Positions 1 to 7,561 are shown, numbered from the stretch's first letter. The stretch is DNA of 44,177 nucleotides from Rhizobiales bacterium CCH10-E5 (GCA_001556125.1 LSIG01000017.1:1-44177), one strand, 5' to 3'. Notes: generated from the letters alone by a model not told the origin. Made by a program: numbers and translations.

Positions 1-73
1 GGAACAGTGGCCGGTTAATTATTGGATTACCCGGCCGGTCGCGTCGGAATCTGCAACAGCAGAAAGGAACGTC

Positions 74-355
74 ATGCACAGACGCTCATTTTTGGCCGTC
101 CTGATCGGCAGCCTGACCATGGCGACGAGCGGAGCCGCTCTGGCGGCATCGACCGTTTCGAACGAGGCGCAGGCCGATGCCGTCGATCTTGCGGGACTCG
201 ACGAAGCCGAGGCTGAATATGCCCATATGCCGCCCGGACCGCGGCATCGCGGGCATCGCGAATGGCACCGGCGCCGCTGGGCCCGGCGCCGTCGCCGCCG
301 GATGCGCCGCATGCGCCGCCGCTGGCATCGCGGTCGCTGGCATTATTACTGGTAG
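74..355 (+). CDS. Small exported Arg/Trp/His-rich cationic protein
   Basis: 93 residues, not recognised as a named family. An AAAGGAA ribosome site precedes the ATG. Residues 1-25 form an export signal: the RRSFLAVL motif at 3-10 resembles a twin-arginine signal, followed by a hydrophobic core and an ALA cleavage site near residue 24. Residues 31-48 are acidic (seven Asp/Glu). Residues 57-93 are extremely basic, with 19 Arg, 5 His and 5 Trp among 37, ending HYYW. The layout of signal, acidic stretch and Arg/Trp tail resembles a precursor of a cationic peptide, but a periplasmic nucleic-acid, heme, metal or LPS-binding role is equally possible. Function is inference only; the reading frame itself is well supported by ribosome site and signal peptide. 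Confidence 0.7.
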   Translation: MHRRSFLAVLIGSLTMATSGAALAASTVSNEAQADAVDLAGLDEAEAEYAHMPPGPRHRGHREWHRRRWARRRRRRMRRMRRRWHRGRWHYYW

Positions 356-390
356 CCGGCCGATGGCTTGAGGCGCTGCCCCGACATGAC

Positions 391-418
391 GACGCTCGCG
401 CTCCGTTGCGCGGGCGTC
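391..418. terminator. Shared hairpin between convergent genes
   Basis: Arms 391-401 and 408-418 pair over 11 bases with one mismatch around a 6-base loop. The right arm overlaps the stop codon of the leftward BMP-type gene and lies 36 bases after the stop of the rightward small protein gene. No clear U-run follows on either strand, so terminator function is inferred from position. Confidence 0.4.
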
Positions 419-1421
419 AGGCAGGGGTGGCGAACTCGGATCCCGACCATTCGACGGGGACCTTCAGCGTTCCGGCGACGATGGAGCTCGCCGCAGCTTC
501 GATCCGCCCCCGGATATCGACGGGCACCGAGGGGGCCATAACGAGCCGGACAGCCTCCGGCGTCTCCAGCCCGAGCCGCTTAATCTCGCCGGTGGCGAAT
601 TTGCCCGCGGTGAAATCCGCCACCGCATCGAACAGGGCCCGGCCGGAATCGGCGAAGGCGGAGGCGATGAAGACGTCGGGCGCGATCGCGGTCCAGTCGC
701 CGACATTGCCGATCTGCTTGACGCCGCGCTCGCGGCAGGCGGCCGTGACGCCGTCGCGACCGGCATTGAGCATGGTGAAGATCACCTGCGCATCCTTGGC
801 GATCATGGCGCGGGCGACCTTTTCCGACAGGGCGTTGTCGTCCTGGTTGCCGGAGAAATTCGTCAGCAGGATCACCTTCGGGTCGGCATGAGCGACACCG
901 GCGGCATAGGCGGCGCGGCCCTTCAGGCCCGGCGTGACGCGGATGCCCGACATATGGCCGACGACACCGGTGCGGGTGGTCAGGGCGGCGAGCATGCCGG
1001 CAAGGAAGGCCGACTGCTCCTGCAGCACCTCGTAGCTCGCGAGGTTGGTCCCGGTGACGTTGCCCTGGGTCACGGCGAACCGCACCGACGGAAACTCGGC
1101 CGCGACGGCCTTGGCGGCGGCGTTGTTCTGGCCGCCATGGGCGATGACGAGGTCGGGCCCGGCAGCCGCGAGTTCGCGCAGCGCGGCCGTCAACTCCTCT
1201 GGCTTCGGCTGGACGCCCTGTTTGAAGGCGACGGAGACGCCAAGGCGCGCTTCGGCCAGCTTCAACCCGTCATGGCCCGCCTGCATGAAGCCGCGATCGT
1301 CGATACGTCCGGCAAAGAGCGCGGCGACCTTCTTCGGAGCCTGAGCCCGCCCGAGGGTCGGCAGGGAGGCGGACGAGATCAGGGCGAGCGCGGTACGGCG
1401 GTTCGGACGAAGCAGGGTCAT
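417..1421 (-). CDS. BMP-family (PnrA-like) ABC substrate-binding protein
   Basis: 334 residues, normal for the basic-membrane-protein family of periplasmic binding proteins, which capture nucleosides or other small solutes for an ABC importer. The N-terminus has RPNRRTALALIS (Tat-like twin arginine, hydrophobic core) and a LGRA cleavage site near residue 26. The mature start KKVAALFAGRIDDRGFMQAGHDGL matches the family pattern of a first beta strand followed by D-x-G-[FW], and VIAHGGQNN and GVVGHMSGI fit later ligand-site strands. No permease or ATPase of this importer is nearby, so it is an orphan binding protein here. The aldehyde dehydrogenase gene lies 107 bases upstream on the same strand, with a strong hairpin between them. 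Confidence 0.85.
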   Translation of the reverse strand: MTLLRPNRRTALALISSASLPTLGRAQAPKKVAALFAGRIDDRGFMQAGHDGLKLAEARLGVSVAFKQGVQPKPEELTAALRELAAAGPDLVIAHGGQNNAAAKAVAAEFPSVRFAVTQGNVTGTNLASYEVLQEQSAFLAGMLAALTTRTGVVGHMSGIRVTPGLKGRAAYAAGVAHADPKVILLTNFSGNQDDNALSEKVARAMIAKDAQVIFTMLNAGRDGVTAACRERGVKQIGNVGDWTAIAPDVFIASAFADSGRALFDAVADFTAGKFATGEIKRLGLETPEAVRLVMAPSVPVDIRGRIEAAASSIVAGTLKVPVEWSGSEFATPA

Positions 1422-1491
1422 CGTGGCGGGGTGCCTCCGGTTGATCAGCCGGAAGCAAAGACCAGATCGGCGGGCCCTGCAATGTCGGAAG

Positions 1492-1517
1492 ACCGGGCGG
1501 CGCGGCGGCCGCCCGGT
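1492..1517 (-). terminator. GC-rich hairpin after aldehyde dehydrogenase gene
   Basis: Perfect 10-base arms (1492-1501 and 1508-1517) around a 6-base loop, 11 bases past the aldehyde dehydrogenase stop codon. The following leftward bases are only weakly T-rich, so it may be a Rho-independent terminator or a 3' stabilising hairpin separating this gene from the BMP-type gene. Confidence 0.5.
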
Positions 1518-1528
1518 CCCGAGTCGTC

Positions 1529-2974
1529 TCAGGCCAGCGTGTAGGCGGTCTTGACCGTGGTGTAGAACTCTTTGGCGTAGGCCCCCTGCTCGCGGGGTCC
1601 ATAGCTCGAGCCCTTCCGGCCGCCAAAGGGCACATGGTAGTCGACGCCCGCGGTAGCGAGGTTGACCATCACCATGCCGGCTTCGGCATTGCGCCGGAAA
1701 TGCGTCGCATGCTTCAGCGAGGTCGTGCAGATGCCGGAGGACAGGCCGAACTCGGTGTCGTTGGCGATGGCGAGCGCTTCCTCGTAGTCCTTGACGCGGA
1801 TGATATTGGCGACGGGCCCAAAAACCTCCTCCCGCGAGATCCGCATGCTGTTCGTGGTCTCGGTGAAGAGCGCCGGCTGGAGATAGAAGCCGGGGGTCTC
1901 GCGGTTCAGGAGCTCGCCGCCCCAGACCAGCTTGCCGCCCTCGTCCTTGGCGATCTGGATGTATCTCAGATCCTGGTCGAGCTGGCTCTGGTCGACGACC
2001 GGGCCGATATGCGTGCCGGCCTTGAGCGCGTCGTCGACGACGACGCCCTTCAGCCGCTCGATGCAGGCCTCGACGAAGCGGTCATGGATGCCGGACTGGA
2101 CGATCAGGCGCGAGGACGCCGTGCAGCGCTGGCCGGTGGAGAAGAAGGCGCCGGTGACGGCGGCCTCCACCGCGACCTTGAGGTCGGCGTCGTCGAGCAC
2201 GACGAGCGGGTTCTTGCCGCCCATCTCGAGCTGGACCTTCTTCATCGGCGAGGAGGCGATGCAGGCCTCCGCCACCTTGCGGCCGGTCGCGACCGAGCCG
2301 GTGAAGGAGATGGCGTGGACGTCCTTGTGCTGCAGCAGCGCCTGGCCGACGACCGAGCCGCGACCCATGACGAGGTTGAGCACGCCCTTGGGCAAGCCGG
2401 CGCGCTGCAGGATGTCGACCAGCGCCCAGGCCGAGCCCGGCACCAGATCGGCCGGCTTGATGACGACGCAGTTGCCATAGGCGAGCGCGGGCGCGATCTT
2501 CCAGGCAGGGATCGCGATCGGGAAGTTCCAGGGCGTGATCATGCCGACGATGCCGACCGGCTCGCGCGTGATCTCGACGCCGACCCCCGGACGCACGGAC
2601 GGCAGCGCCTCGCCGGTCAGGCGCAGGCACTCGCCGGCGAAGAAGGCGAAGATCTGGCCGGCGCGGCCGGCCTCGCCGATGCCCTCGGCCAGGGTCTTGC
2701 CCTCCTCGCGGGAGAGCAGGCGGCCGAGCTCCTCCTTGCGGGCGAGGATCTCATCGGACGCCTTCTTCAGGATCTCGTAGCGCTCCTGCGGCCCGGAGCG
2801 GCTCCAGGCCGGGAAGGCCGCCTTGGCGGCGGCGACAGCGTCGTTGAGCTGGTCGACGGAGCCCTGGGCATATTCGCCGACGACGTCATTGGTGTTGGAG
2901 GGGTTGATGTTGCGCGAAACTTGCGAGCCGCCGGCCCATTCGCCAGCGATCAGGTTCTTGAACATCTCGGTCAT
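1529..2974 (-). CDS. Aldehyde dehydrogenase, ketoglutarate-semialdehyde type
   Basis: 481 residues from the ATG at 2974 (MTEMFKNLIAGEW); an upstream in-frame extension lacks family similarity. NAD(P)-dependent oxidation of an aldehyde to its acid. The ALDH landmarks are present: TPWNFP near residue 155, the nucleotide-binding FTGSVATG, the general base Glu250 in LEMGGKNP, and catalytic Cys284 in FFSTGQRCTASSR. That last sequence is characteristic of 2,5-dioxopentanoate (alpha-ketoglutarate semialdehyde) dehydrogenases of sugar-acid and hydroxyproline catabolism. No partner genes of those pathways are adjacent, so the exact substrate is inferred and could be a related semialdehyde. Cytoplasmic and soluble. 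Confidence 0.88.
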   Translation of the reverse strand: MTEMFKNLIAGEWAGGSQVSRNINPSNTNDVVGEYAQGSVDQLNDAVAAAKAAFPAWSRSGPQERYEILKKASDEILARKEELGRLLSREEGKTLAEGIGEAGRAGQIFAFFAGECLRLTGEALPSVRPGVGVEITREPVGIVGMITPWNFPIAIPAWKIAPALAYGNCVVIKPADLVPGSAWALVDILQRAGLPKGVLNLVMGRGSVVGQALLQHKDVHAISFTGSVATGRKVAEACIASSPMKKVQLEMGGKNPLVVLDDADLKVAVEAAVTGAFFSTGQRCTASSRLIVQSGIHDRFVEACIERLKGVVVDDALKAGTHIGPVVDQSQLDQDLRYIQIAKDEGGKLVWGGELLNRETPGFYLQPALFTETTNSMRISREEVFGPVANIIRVKDYEEALAIANDTEFGLSSGICTTSLKHATHFRRNAEAGMVMVNLATAGVDYHVPFGGRKGSSYGPREQGAYAKEFYTTVKTAYTLA

Positions 2975-3083
2975 CAGCGACCTCCCACGGCGTTTTGTGT
3001 TCGCCGCTCGGTGTAGCCGTTTTGGCCGGCGATGACCATTGCCGCGGCGGGACGGGCCAAGTCCGCTCGCGCATGGAGGGCGC

Positions 3084-3740
3084 TCAGAACTCCGCGTCGA
3101 GCTCCTCGACCTCGTCGGGCTCGGCCTTCGCGGCTTCGATCCAGCGCTGCAGCACGGGCCAGGCGGCGATGGTGCGGCAATAGCTCCGGCAGGCTTCGTC
3201 CAGTGCGACGTCATAGGTGAGGAAGCGCAGGCAGACCGGCGCATACATCGCATCGGCCATCGTCAGCGTCCTGCCGAAGAGATAGGGCCCGCCATAGCGC
3301 TGCAGGCAGTCGCGCCAGATCTCGGTGACGCGGTCGATATCGGCCTGGGCGCCCGCCCAGACCTTGAAGCCGGGATAATGCGCCTTGAGGTTCATCGGCA
3401 GGGCCGAGCGCAGATTGGCGAAGCCGGAATGCATCTCGCCGCAGATGGCGCGGCAATGCGCGCGGGCGGCGGCATCCTGCGGCAGGAGGCCGGCCTCCGG
3501 CCTGATCTCGTCGAGATAGGCGGCGATGGCGAGCGTGTCCCAGACCTTGATGCCGTCATGGGTCAGGCAGGGCACGAGGAAGGAGGGCGAGAGCAGCAGC
3601 AGCTCGGCCCGCGTCGATGGATCGTCGGCGGAGAGCATGTGCTCCTCCACCTCGAGACCCGCCATAATGCAGAGCAGCCAGCCGCGCAGCGACCAGGACG
3701 AGTAGTTCTTGCTGCTGATCGTCAGTGTCGCGCCGGTCAT
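3084..3740 (-). CDS. Glutathione S-transferase family protein
   Basis: 218 residues from the ATG at 3740, chosen because an AGAGG ribosome site is about 9 bases upstream; the alternative ATG at 3749 sits directly on that site. The N-terminal thioredoxin-like domain (residues 1-80) starts LTISSKNYSSWSLRGWLL, where SSWSLR is the likely glutathione-contacting Ser region. Next come SFLVPCLTHDG with the conserved cis-Pro and the DTLAIAAYLDE helix. The C-terminal helical domain (85-210) includes YLFGRTLTMADAMYAPVCLRF, the usual N-capping box region of the fold. It is close to YfcF/maleylacetoacetate-isomerase-like transferases. Substrate unknown. It lies between unrelated genes and is probably transcribed alone. 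Confidence 0.85.
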   Translation of the reverse strand: MTGATLTISSKNYSSWSLRGWLLCIMAGLEVEEHMLSADDPSTRAELLLLSPSFLVPCLTHDGIKVWDTLAIAAYLDEIRPEAGLLPQDAAARAHCRAICGEMHSGFANLRSALPMNLKAHYPGFKVWAGAQADIDRVTEIWRDCLQRYGGPYLFGRTLTMADAMYAPVCLRFLTYDVALDEACRSYCRTIAAWPVLQRWIEAAKAEPDEVEELDAEF

Positions 3741-3828
3741 GGCAGGCATCCTCTGCGGCAGTCAGAGATCTAGCAAGAGCCATTCCACTGCGGAATGCGG
3801 ATTAGAACAATCTTGCGGAAACCCGCTT

Positions 3829-3839
3829 TTGCAGTGCAA
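3829..3839. promoter_or_regulatory. TTGCAGTGCAA palindrome upstream of phaZ
   Basis: A perfect 5+1+5 palindrome 75 bases before the phaZ start. TGCA-rich palindromes are the usual target of the PHB-responsive repressor PhaR in this class of bacteria, so a PhaR site is a reasonable inference. A second inverted repeat (CATTCC...GGAATG, 3781-3797) lies further upstream. Confidence 0.3.
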
Positions 3840-3913
3840 CATCGACCGGGGCGCGGGCCGTTGCCGGTCCATCCGGCTGCGGACCCAGGCTGTTGATCCG
3901 AAGGCGCATCGCG

Positions 3914-5128
3914 ATGCTCTATCTCGCCTACCAGGCCCAGGCGGATTTGATGAACCCCGCGCGGGTGCTGGCGCAATCCGCCCTGGCAGCGATCGGCGCG
4001 CGGGCGATGAGCGGCCAACCGGTGGACTGGCGCGCGACGGCGGCGGCTTACGAGATGGTGACGCGGGCGGGCCTGACCCATGAACGCCCGCCCTACCACA
4101 TCGAGAGCGTGCGCGAGGGCAACCGTGACGTGCCGGTGACCGAGGAGGCGGTGCTCACCCTCCCCTTCGGCAGCCTGCTTCGCTTCCGCAAGGACAGCGA
4201 CGTGCCACAGGCCAAGGTGCTCGTGGTGGCGCCGATGTCGGGCCATTTCGCCACGCTGCTGCGCAACACGGTGGCGACGCTGCTGCGCGACCACGACGTC
4301 TACATCACCGACTGGCACAATGCCCGCGACGTCTCGCTGGAGGCAGGCCCTTTCGGCTATGACGACTATGTCGACACGCTGATCCGCTTCGTCGAGACGC
4401 TGGGGGCGGACACGCATATCGTCGCCGTGTGCCAGCCCTGCGTGCAGGTGCTGACGGCGGCGGCCGTGATGGCGCAATCGGGCAGCCCCTTCCAGCCGCG
4501 CAGCATGACGCTCATGGCCGGGCCGGTCGACACCCGGATCAATCCGACGACGGTCAACAAGCTCGCGACCGACAAGCCGATCGAGTGGTTCCGGCGCAAT
4601 CTGATCGCGACGGTGCCGTCACGCTTCCCCGGCGGCGGTCGGCGGGTCTATCCGGGCTTCGTGCAGCTCGGCGCTTTCGTGGCGATGAACATGCAGCGCC
4701 ATGTCAACGCGCATATCGACATGTTCCTCCACCTCGCCACCGGCGAGACGGAGGAGGCGCAGAAGATCAAGTCCTTCTACGACGAATACTTCGCCGTTCT
4801 GGACCTGCCGGCGGAGTTCTATCTCGAGACCGTGCAGTGGATTTTCCAGGAGGCGCGGCTCGCCGCCCGCACCCTGACCTATCGGGGCGAGCCGGTCGAT
4901 TGCCGTGCGATCCGGCGCACCGCCCTGCTGACCGTCGAGGGCGAGCGCGACGACATCTGTTCGCTCGGCCAGACCTCGGCGGCGCATGACCTCTGCTCGG
5001 GGCTGAAGCCCTTCCGCAAGCGCCACCATATGCAGGCCGGCGTCGGCCATTACGGCGTCTTCTCCGGCCGCAAATGGGAGGGGCAGATCTACCCGATCGT
5101 CCGCAACATGATCCTGGCCAACAGCTGA
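3914..5128 (+). CDS. phaZ: Intracellular polyhydroxybutyrate depolymerase
   Basis: 404 residues from the ATG at 3914 (MLYLAYQAQADLMNPARVLAQ); a 7-codon upstream extension is unlikely. It hydrolyses stored PHB granules in the cytoplasm, releasing 3-hydroxybutyrate or oligomers. It belongs to the PhaZ alpha/beta-hydrolase family whose lipase box uses Cys instead of Ser: Cys173 in AVCQPCV. The other triad members are likely Asp in VEGERDDICS (about residue 345) and His in GVGHYGVFSGRKW (about residue 375). VYITDWHNARDV near residue 135 is a family hallmark. The length matches PhaZ enzymes of Cupriavidus type. No other PHB gene is in the window; regulation by PhaR is suggested by the upstream TGCA palindrome. 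Confidence 0.93.
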   Translation: MLYLAYQAQADLMNPARVLAQSALAAIGARAMSGQPVDWRATAAAYEMVTRAGLTHERPPYHIESVREGNRDVPVTEEAVLTLPFGSLLRFRKDSDVPQAKVLVVAPMSGHFATLLRNTVATLLRDHDVYITDWHNARDVSLEAGPFGYDDYVDTLIRFVETLGADTHIVAVCQPCVQVLTAAAVMAQSGSPFQPRSMTLMAGPVDTRINPTTVNKLATDKPIEWFRRNLIATVPSRFPGGGRRVYPGFVQLGAFVAMNMQRHVNAHIDMFLHLATGETEEAQKIKSFYDEYFAVLDLPAEFYLETVQWIFQEARLAARTLTYRGEPVDCRAIRRTALLTVEGERDDICSLGQTSAAHDLCSGLKPFRKRHHMQAGVGHYGVFSGRKWEGQIYPIVRNMILANS

Positions 5129-5141
5129 GCGGGAGCCGGCT

Positions 5142-5306
5142 TCACTTCTCCTTGATCGACAGCCCGTTCTTGCCGACCGAGATCTCGACGCCCTCGGGCT
5201 GCTTCTTCTCCTGGTAGAGGGCATAGCCGGTGGCGGCGAGGCCGACGACAAGGGCGAAGACGAGGGCAACGAGCAACTGGCGCGAGGCGAGCATGTGACG
5301 ATCCAT
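5142..5306 (-). CDS. Small single-pass membrane protein
   Basis: 54 residues from the ATG at 5306 (MDRHMLASRQ); the ATG at 5318 would add MRFH but sits directly against the only SD-like bases. One membrane helix (about residues 10-28, LLVALVFALVVGLAATGYAL) is followed by a charged tail, YQEKKQPEGVEISVGKNGLSIKEK. The repeated EISVGKNGLSIKEK pattern is seen in short conserved hypothetical proteins of related bacteria, as far as I recall. Function unknown. A GGAAC-N17-GTT element about 35-55 bases upstream fits an EcfG general-stress promoter, so it may be stress-induced. Confidence 0.7.
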   Translation of the reverse strand: MDRHMLASRQLLVALVFALVVGLAATGYALYQEKKQPEGVEISVGKNGLSIKEK

Positions 5307-5336
5307 GTGAAACCGCATCCCCTGCGGCGCGTTGAC

Positions 5337-5361
5337 AACCCGCGACCCGCCCCGATGTTCC
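5337..5361 (-). promoter_or_regulatory. Putative EcfG-type stress promoter
   Basis: Read leftward: GGAAC (5361-5357), 17 bases, then GTT (5339-5337). The consensus for the alphaproteobacterial general-stress sigma factor EcfG is GGAAC-N16-17-CGTT; here the base before GTT is G rather than C. The predicted start of transcription is a short distance before the small membrane protein gene. Confidence 0.45.
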
Positions 5362-5408
5362 CGGACATCCGCGTCCGGCGGCGGGCCCGTTCGGAGAAGG
5401 AGACCGCC

Positions 5409-5897
5409 ATGCCGGATAGCGAACTGCAGCAGAGCGTCTGGGAGGCGCTGGAGCGCCACCCGGTCTGCATGGTGACGACCGTGGTCGACGGGGCGATCCG
5501 CACCCGCCCGATGAGCGGACATGTCGAGCGCGAGCATCACCGCCTGCTCTTCATCGTCCATCGCAAAACCGGGCTCGTCGCGGCCGCCGGTCAGCCGACC
5601 GGGCTTTCGATCGCGATCAGCGACGAGGCCCGGAACTTCTATGCGGCCGTACGCTGCGCCGCGGCGGAGATCGAGGACCGCGATCTCCTCGCCCGCATCT
5701 GGACGCCGGTGACAGGGGCGTGGTTTCCGGGCGGCCCAGACGATCCGGAGGCGACGCTGCTGGCGCTGACGCCGGAGAGCGCGGAAATCTGGAACGGGCC
5801 GTCGAGCGGCGTTCTGGTGGCCTTCAAGCTCGCCACAGCGAAGCTGCTGGGGCGGACGCCCGATCTCGGCGTCAACGCCAGGATCGACATGCGCTGA
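5409..5897 (+). CDS. Pyridoxamine-oxidase-like split-barrel protein
   Basis: 162 residues from the ATG at 5409, preceded by an AAGGAG site 7 bases away; a longer reading from 5295 has no ribosome site. It resembles the general stress protein 26 branch of the FMN-binding split-barrel family: PVCMVTTVVDGAIRTRPMSGHVE, then LLFIVHRKTGLVAA and LSIAISDEARNFYAAVRCAAAEIEDRDL, covering the barrel strands. WTPVTGAWFPGGPDDPEATLLALTP is the usual C-terminal signature of this group. It may bind FMN, F420 or heme; the cofactor cannot be told from sequence. It converges with the PAP2 gene, and their stop codons share one perfect palindrome. Confidence 0.82.
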   Translation: MPDSELQQSVWEALERHPVCMVTTVVDGAIRTRPMSGHVEREHHRLLFIVHRKTGLVAAAGQPTGLSIAISDEARNFYAAVRCAAAEIEDRDLLARIWTPVTGAWFPGGPDDPEATLLALTPESAEIWNGPSSGVLVAFKLATAKLLGRTPDLGVNARIDMR

Positions 5898-5915
5898 GAC
5901 GGCGTCGCCGTCTCA
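5895..5915. terminator. 21-bp palindrome holding both stop codons
   Basis: TGAGACGGCG (5895-5904), one T, CGCCGTCTCA (5906-5915). The first TGA is the stop of the split-barrel gene and the final TCA is the stop of the PAP2 gene on the other strand. As RNA it would fold into a hairpin on either strand, so it is a likely shared 3' end or bidirectional terminator, though no U-tract follows. Confidence 0.5.
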
Positions 5916-6590
5916 GGCGGCCTGTCCGGCCGGCGGCGGCTCGATCCCCTCCGCCCGCGCCATGCTGCGACCGAGGATCGCGATCGACAGACTCGACCAG
6001 GCAACGCCAAGGCACCAGCCGCCGATGACGTCGGTCGGCCAATGGACGCCGAGATAGATCCGGCTGAGCCCGATCAGCACGATCATCACCCAGGCGAGCC
6101 AAACGCAGAGCCGGGCGATGTCCTCCCGGCGAGAGGCCAGGCCGACGAAGCCGGCGATGCTCAACAGGGTCACGGCCGAGAGGAAGGCGTGGCCGCTCGG
6201 GAAGCTGGCGGTAAAGGTCAGCGCCGCATGTTCAACGATATCGGGCCGGTCGCGGCCGATCAGAATCTTCAGCACCGTAGAAGCGAGTGTCGCGGCGACA
6301 ACCGAGACGGCGAGCCCGATCGCCAGCGGCCGGTGTCGACAGATCCAGAGCGAGAGGCTCGCGGCGGTCGTCATCAGGCCGAGACCGACGAAACTGCCGA
6401 AGGCGGTCATGTCGCGCACCGCCTCCTGCAGCCAGGCAGGCCCTATCGGCGAGGTCGGGTCGCCCGTCTCGCGGAAGAACAGGACGATGCTGCGGTCAAA
6501 GGCGAAGCTGCGCCCGGAGACGATGAAGAGAGCCAACCCCAGAAAGGCGAAGCCGGCAGCGACGGGAAACAGCACACGCGGGGACAACAC
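5913..6590 (-). CDS. PAP2-family membrane phosphatase
   Basis: 225 residues from a GTG at 6590, chosen because a GGAGG site lies 10 bases upstream and any longer reading would run into the lipid kinase gene. It is a membrane enzyme that removes phosphate from lipid phosphates such as phosphatidic acid or undecaprenyl pyrophosphate. The three catalytic blocks are intact: KILIGRDRP (K-x6-RP), FPSGHAFLS (PSGH), and SRIYLGVHWPTD (SR-x5-H-x3-D). At least five hydrophobic helices surround them. The lipid kinase gene is 68 bases upstream on the same strand and could perform the reverse reaction on diacylglycerol, which suggests joint lipid recycling (inference). Confidence 0.9.
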   Translation of the reverse strand: MLSPRVLFPVAAGFAFLGLALFIVSGRSFAFDRSIVLFFRETGDPTSPIGPAWLQEAVRDMTAFGSFVGLGLMTTAASLSLWICRHRPLAIGLAVSVVAATLASTVLKILIGRDRPDIVEHAALTFTASFPSGHAFLSAVTLLSIAGFVGLASRREDIARLCVWLAWVMIVLIGLSRIYLGVHWPTDVIGGWCLGVAWSSLSIAILGRSMARAEGIEPPPAGQAA

Positions 6591-6658
6591 GAAAAAACCG
6601 CCTCCGGAACAGGGACCATTGGGACATAGGAGCCAAAGGTCGGGACGCAACCCGCTCG

Positions 6659-7561
6659 CTAGTCGGCGAGCCGATCGCGCGCGGCAATCAACTGGATCGC
6701 TCCCGGCAGGAGCGCGTAGCGGAGCGGGCCCGCCTTGCGTTCGACCTCGCCGTCGAAGGTGATATGCCCACGGCGCTGGTCGCGGCGCGTCAGCGTCACC
6801 TCCTCCGCCGTGAAGGAGGTCAGGTTCGGTGAAGTCCGCCAGCCGCCGGACACGACGGACAGGGCCGCCTTGCAGCGCGAATAGATGCCGCCCGCCTTGA
6901 GGATATGGACCTCGAACAGGCGGCCGTCGAGCCTCGGGCGCCGCCATTCCGCGCCCTCGAATCCGTTGACGGTGACGAGCACGGCGTCCGCCTGGACGAC
7001 GCTGCGTTGGCCCTGGACGCCGATATCGACCGTAACGGCCCGTGTGAACAGGATCGAGCGCGTCGCTGCGACGACGAAGGCGATGGCCCGGCTGAAGGGA
7101 AAGCGACGACGCGCCTGCTCGCGCTCTCGTGCCATCAGGCTGAAGAACCCCATGCCGGACAGTGAATGGAACAGGCGGTCGTTGACGGTGCCGATGTCCA
7201 GAACGACAGCCTCGCCCTGGCAGAGCGCTTCGATCTGCTCCTCCAGCGTCCCGGTCAGGCCGAGATCGCGGCCGAGCACATTGACGGTTCCGAGCGGGAG
7301 CACGCCGACCGGCCGGCCGGCCTGAAGCAGGACGGGCAGAACGCCGTTCAGCGTGCCGTCGCCGCCGGCGATGACGGGGATGCTGTCAGCGTTCTCGATC
7401 GCCAGCGACAGGGCATCGTCGAGTTCGCGCGGATGCACCAGCCGCACCTCCGCCGTGCAGCCGCTCGCCTCGAACGCCGCGACGATCCGCGCCGCGAATG
7501 CGTCGGGCCCCGCCTCGAGAGCGGTCCCGGCCCGAGCGTTGACGACGACGGTGTGGTGCAT
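6659..7561 (-). CDS. Diacylglycerol-kinase-like lipid kinase
   Basis: 300 residues from the ATG at 7561 (MHHTVVVNARAGTA). YegS/BmrU-type kinase fold: the N-terminal NAD-kinase-like domain holds the nucleotide loop IAGGDGTLNGVLPVL (about residues 65-80) and GVLPLGTVNVLGRDL, the equivalent of the usual LGTxNDFAR motif. The C-terminal beta domain includes FHSLSGMGFFS and ITFDGEVERKAGPLRYALLPGAIQL. It is expected to phosphorylate diacylglycerol or another lipid alcohol with ATP at the inner membrane face. The PAP2 phosphatase follows downstream and a transglutaminase-like gene lies 77 bases upstream, all leftward. Confidence 0.9.
   Translation of the reverse strand: MHHTVVVNARAGTALEAGPDAFAARIVAAFEASGCTAEVRLVHPRELDDALSLAIENADSIPVIAGGDGTLNGVLPVLLQAGRPVGVLPLGTVNVLGRDLGLTGTLEEQIEALCQGEAVVLDIGTVNDRLFHSLSGMGFFSLMAREREQARRRFPFSRAIAFVVAATRSILFTRAVTVDIGVQGQRSVVQADAVLVTVNGFEGAEWRRPRLDGRLFEVHILKAGGIYSRCKAALSVVSGGWRTSPNLTSFTAEEVTLTRRDQRRGHITFDGEVERKAGPLRYALLPGAIQLIAARDRLAD

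Noticed and set aside
1..25. GGAAC at positions 1-5 as an EcfG promoter for the Arg-rich protein gene
   Set aside because: The nearest GTT is only 8 bases away and nothing like CGTT lies at 16-17 bases, so it does not fit the consensus.
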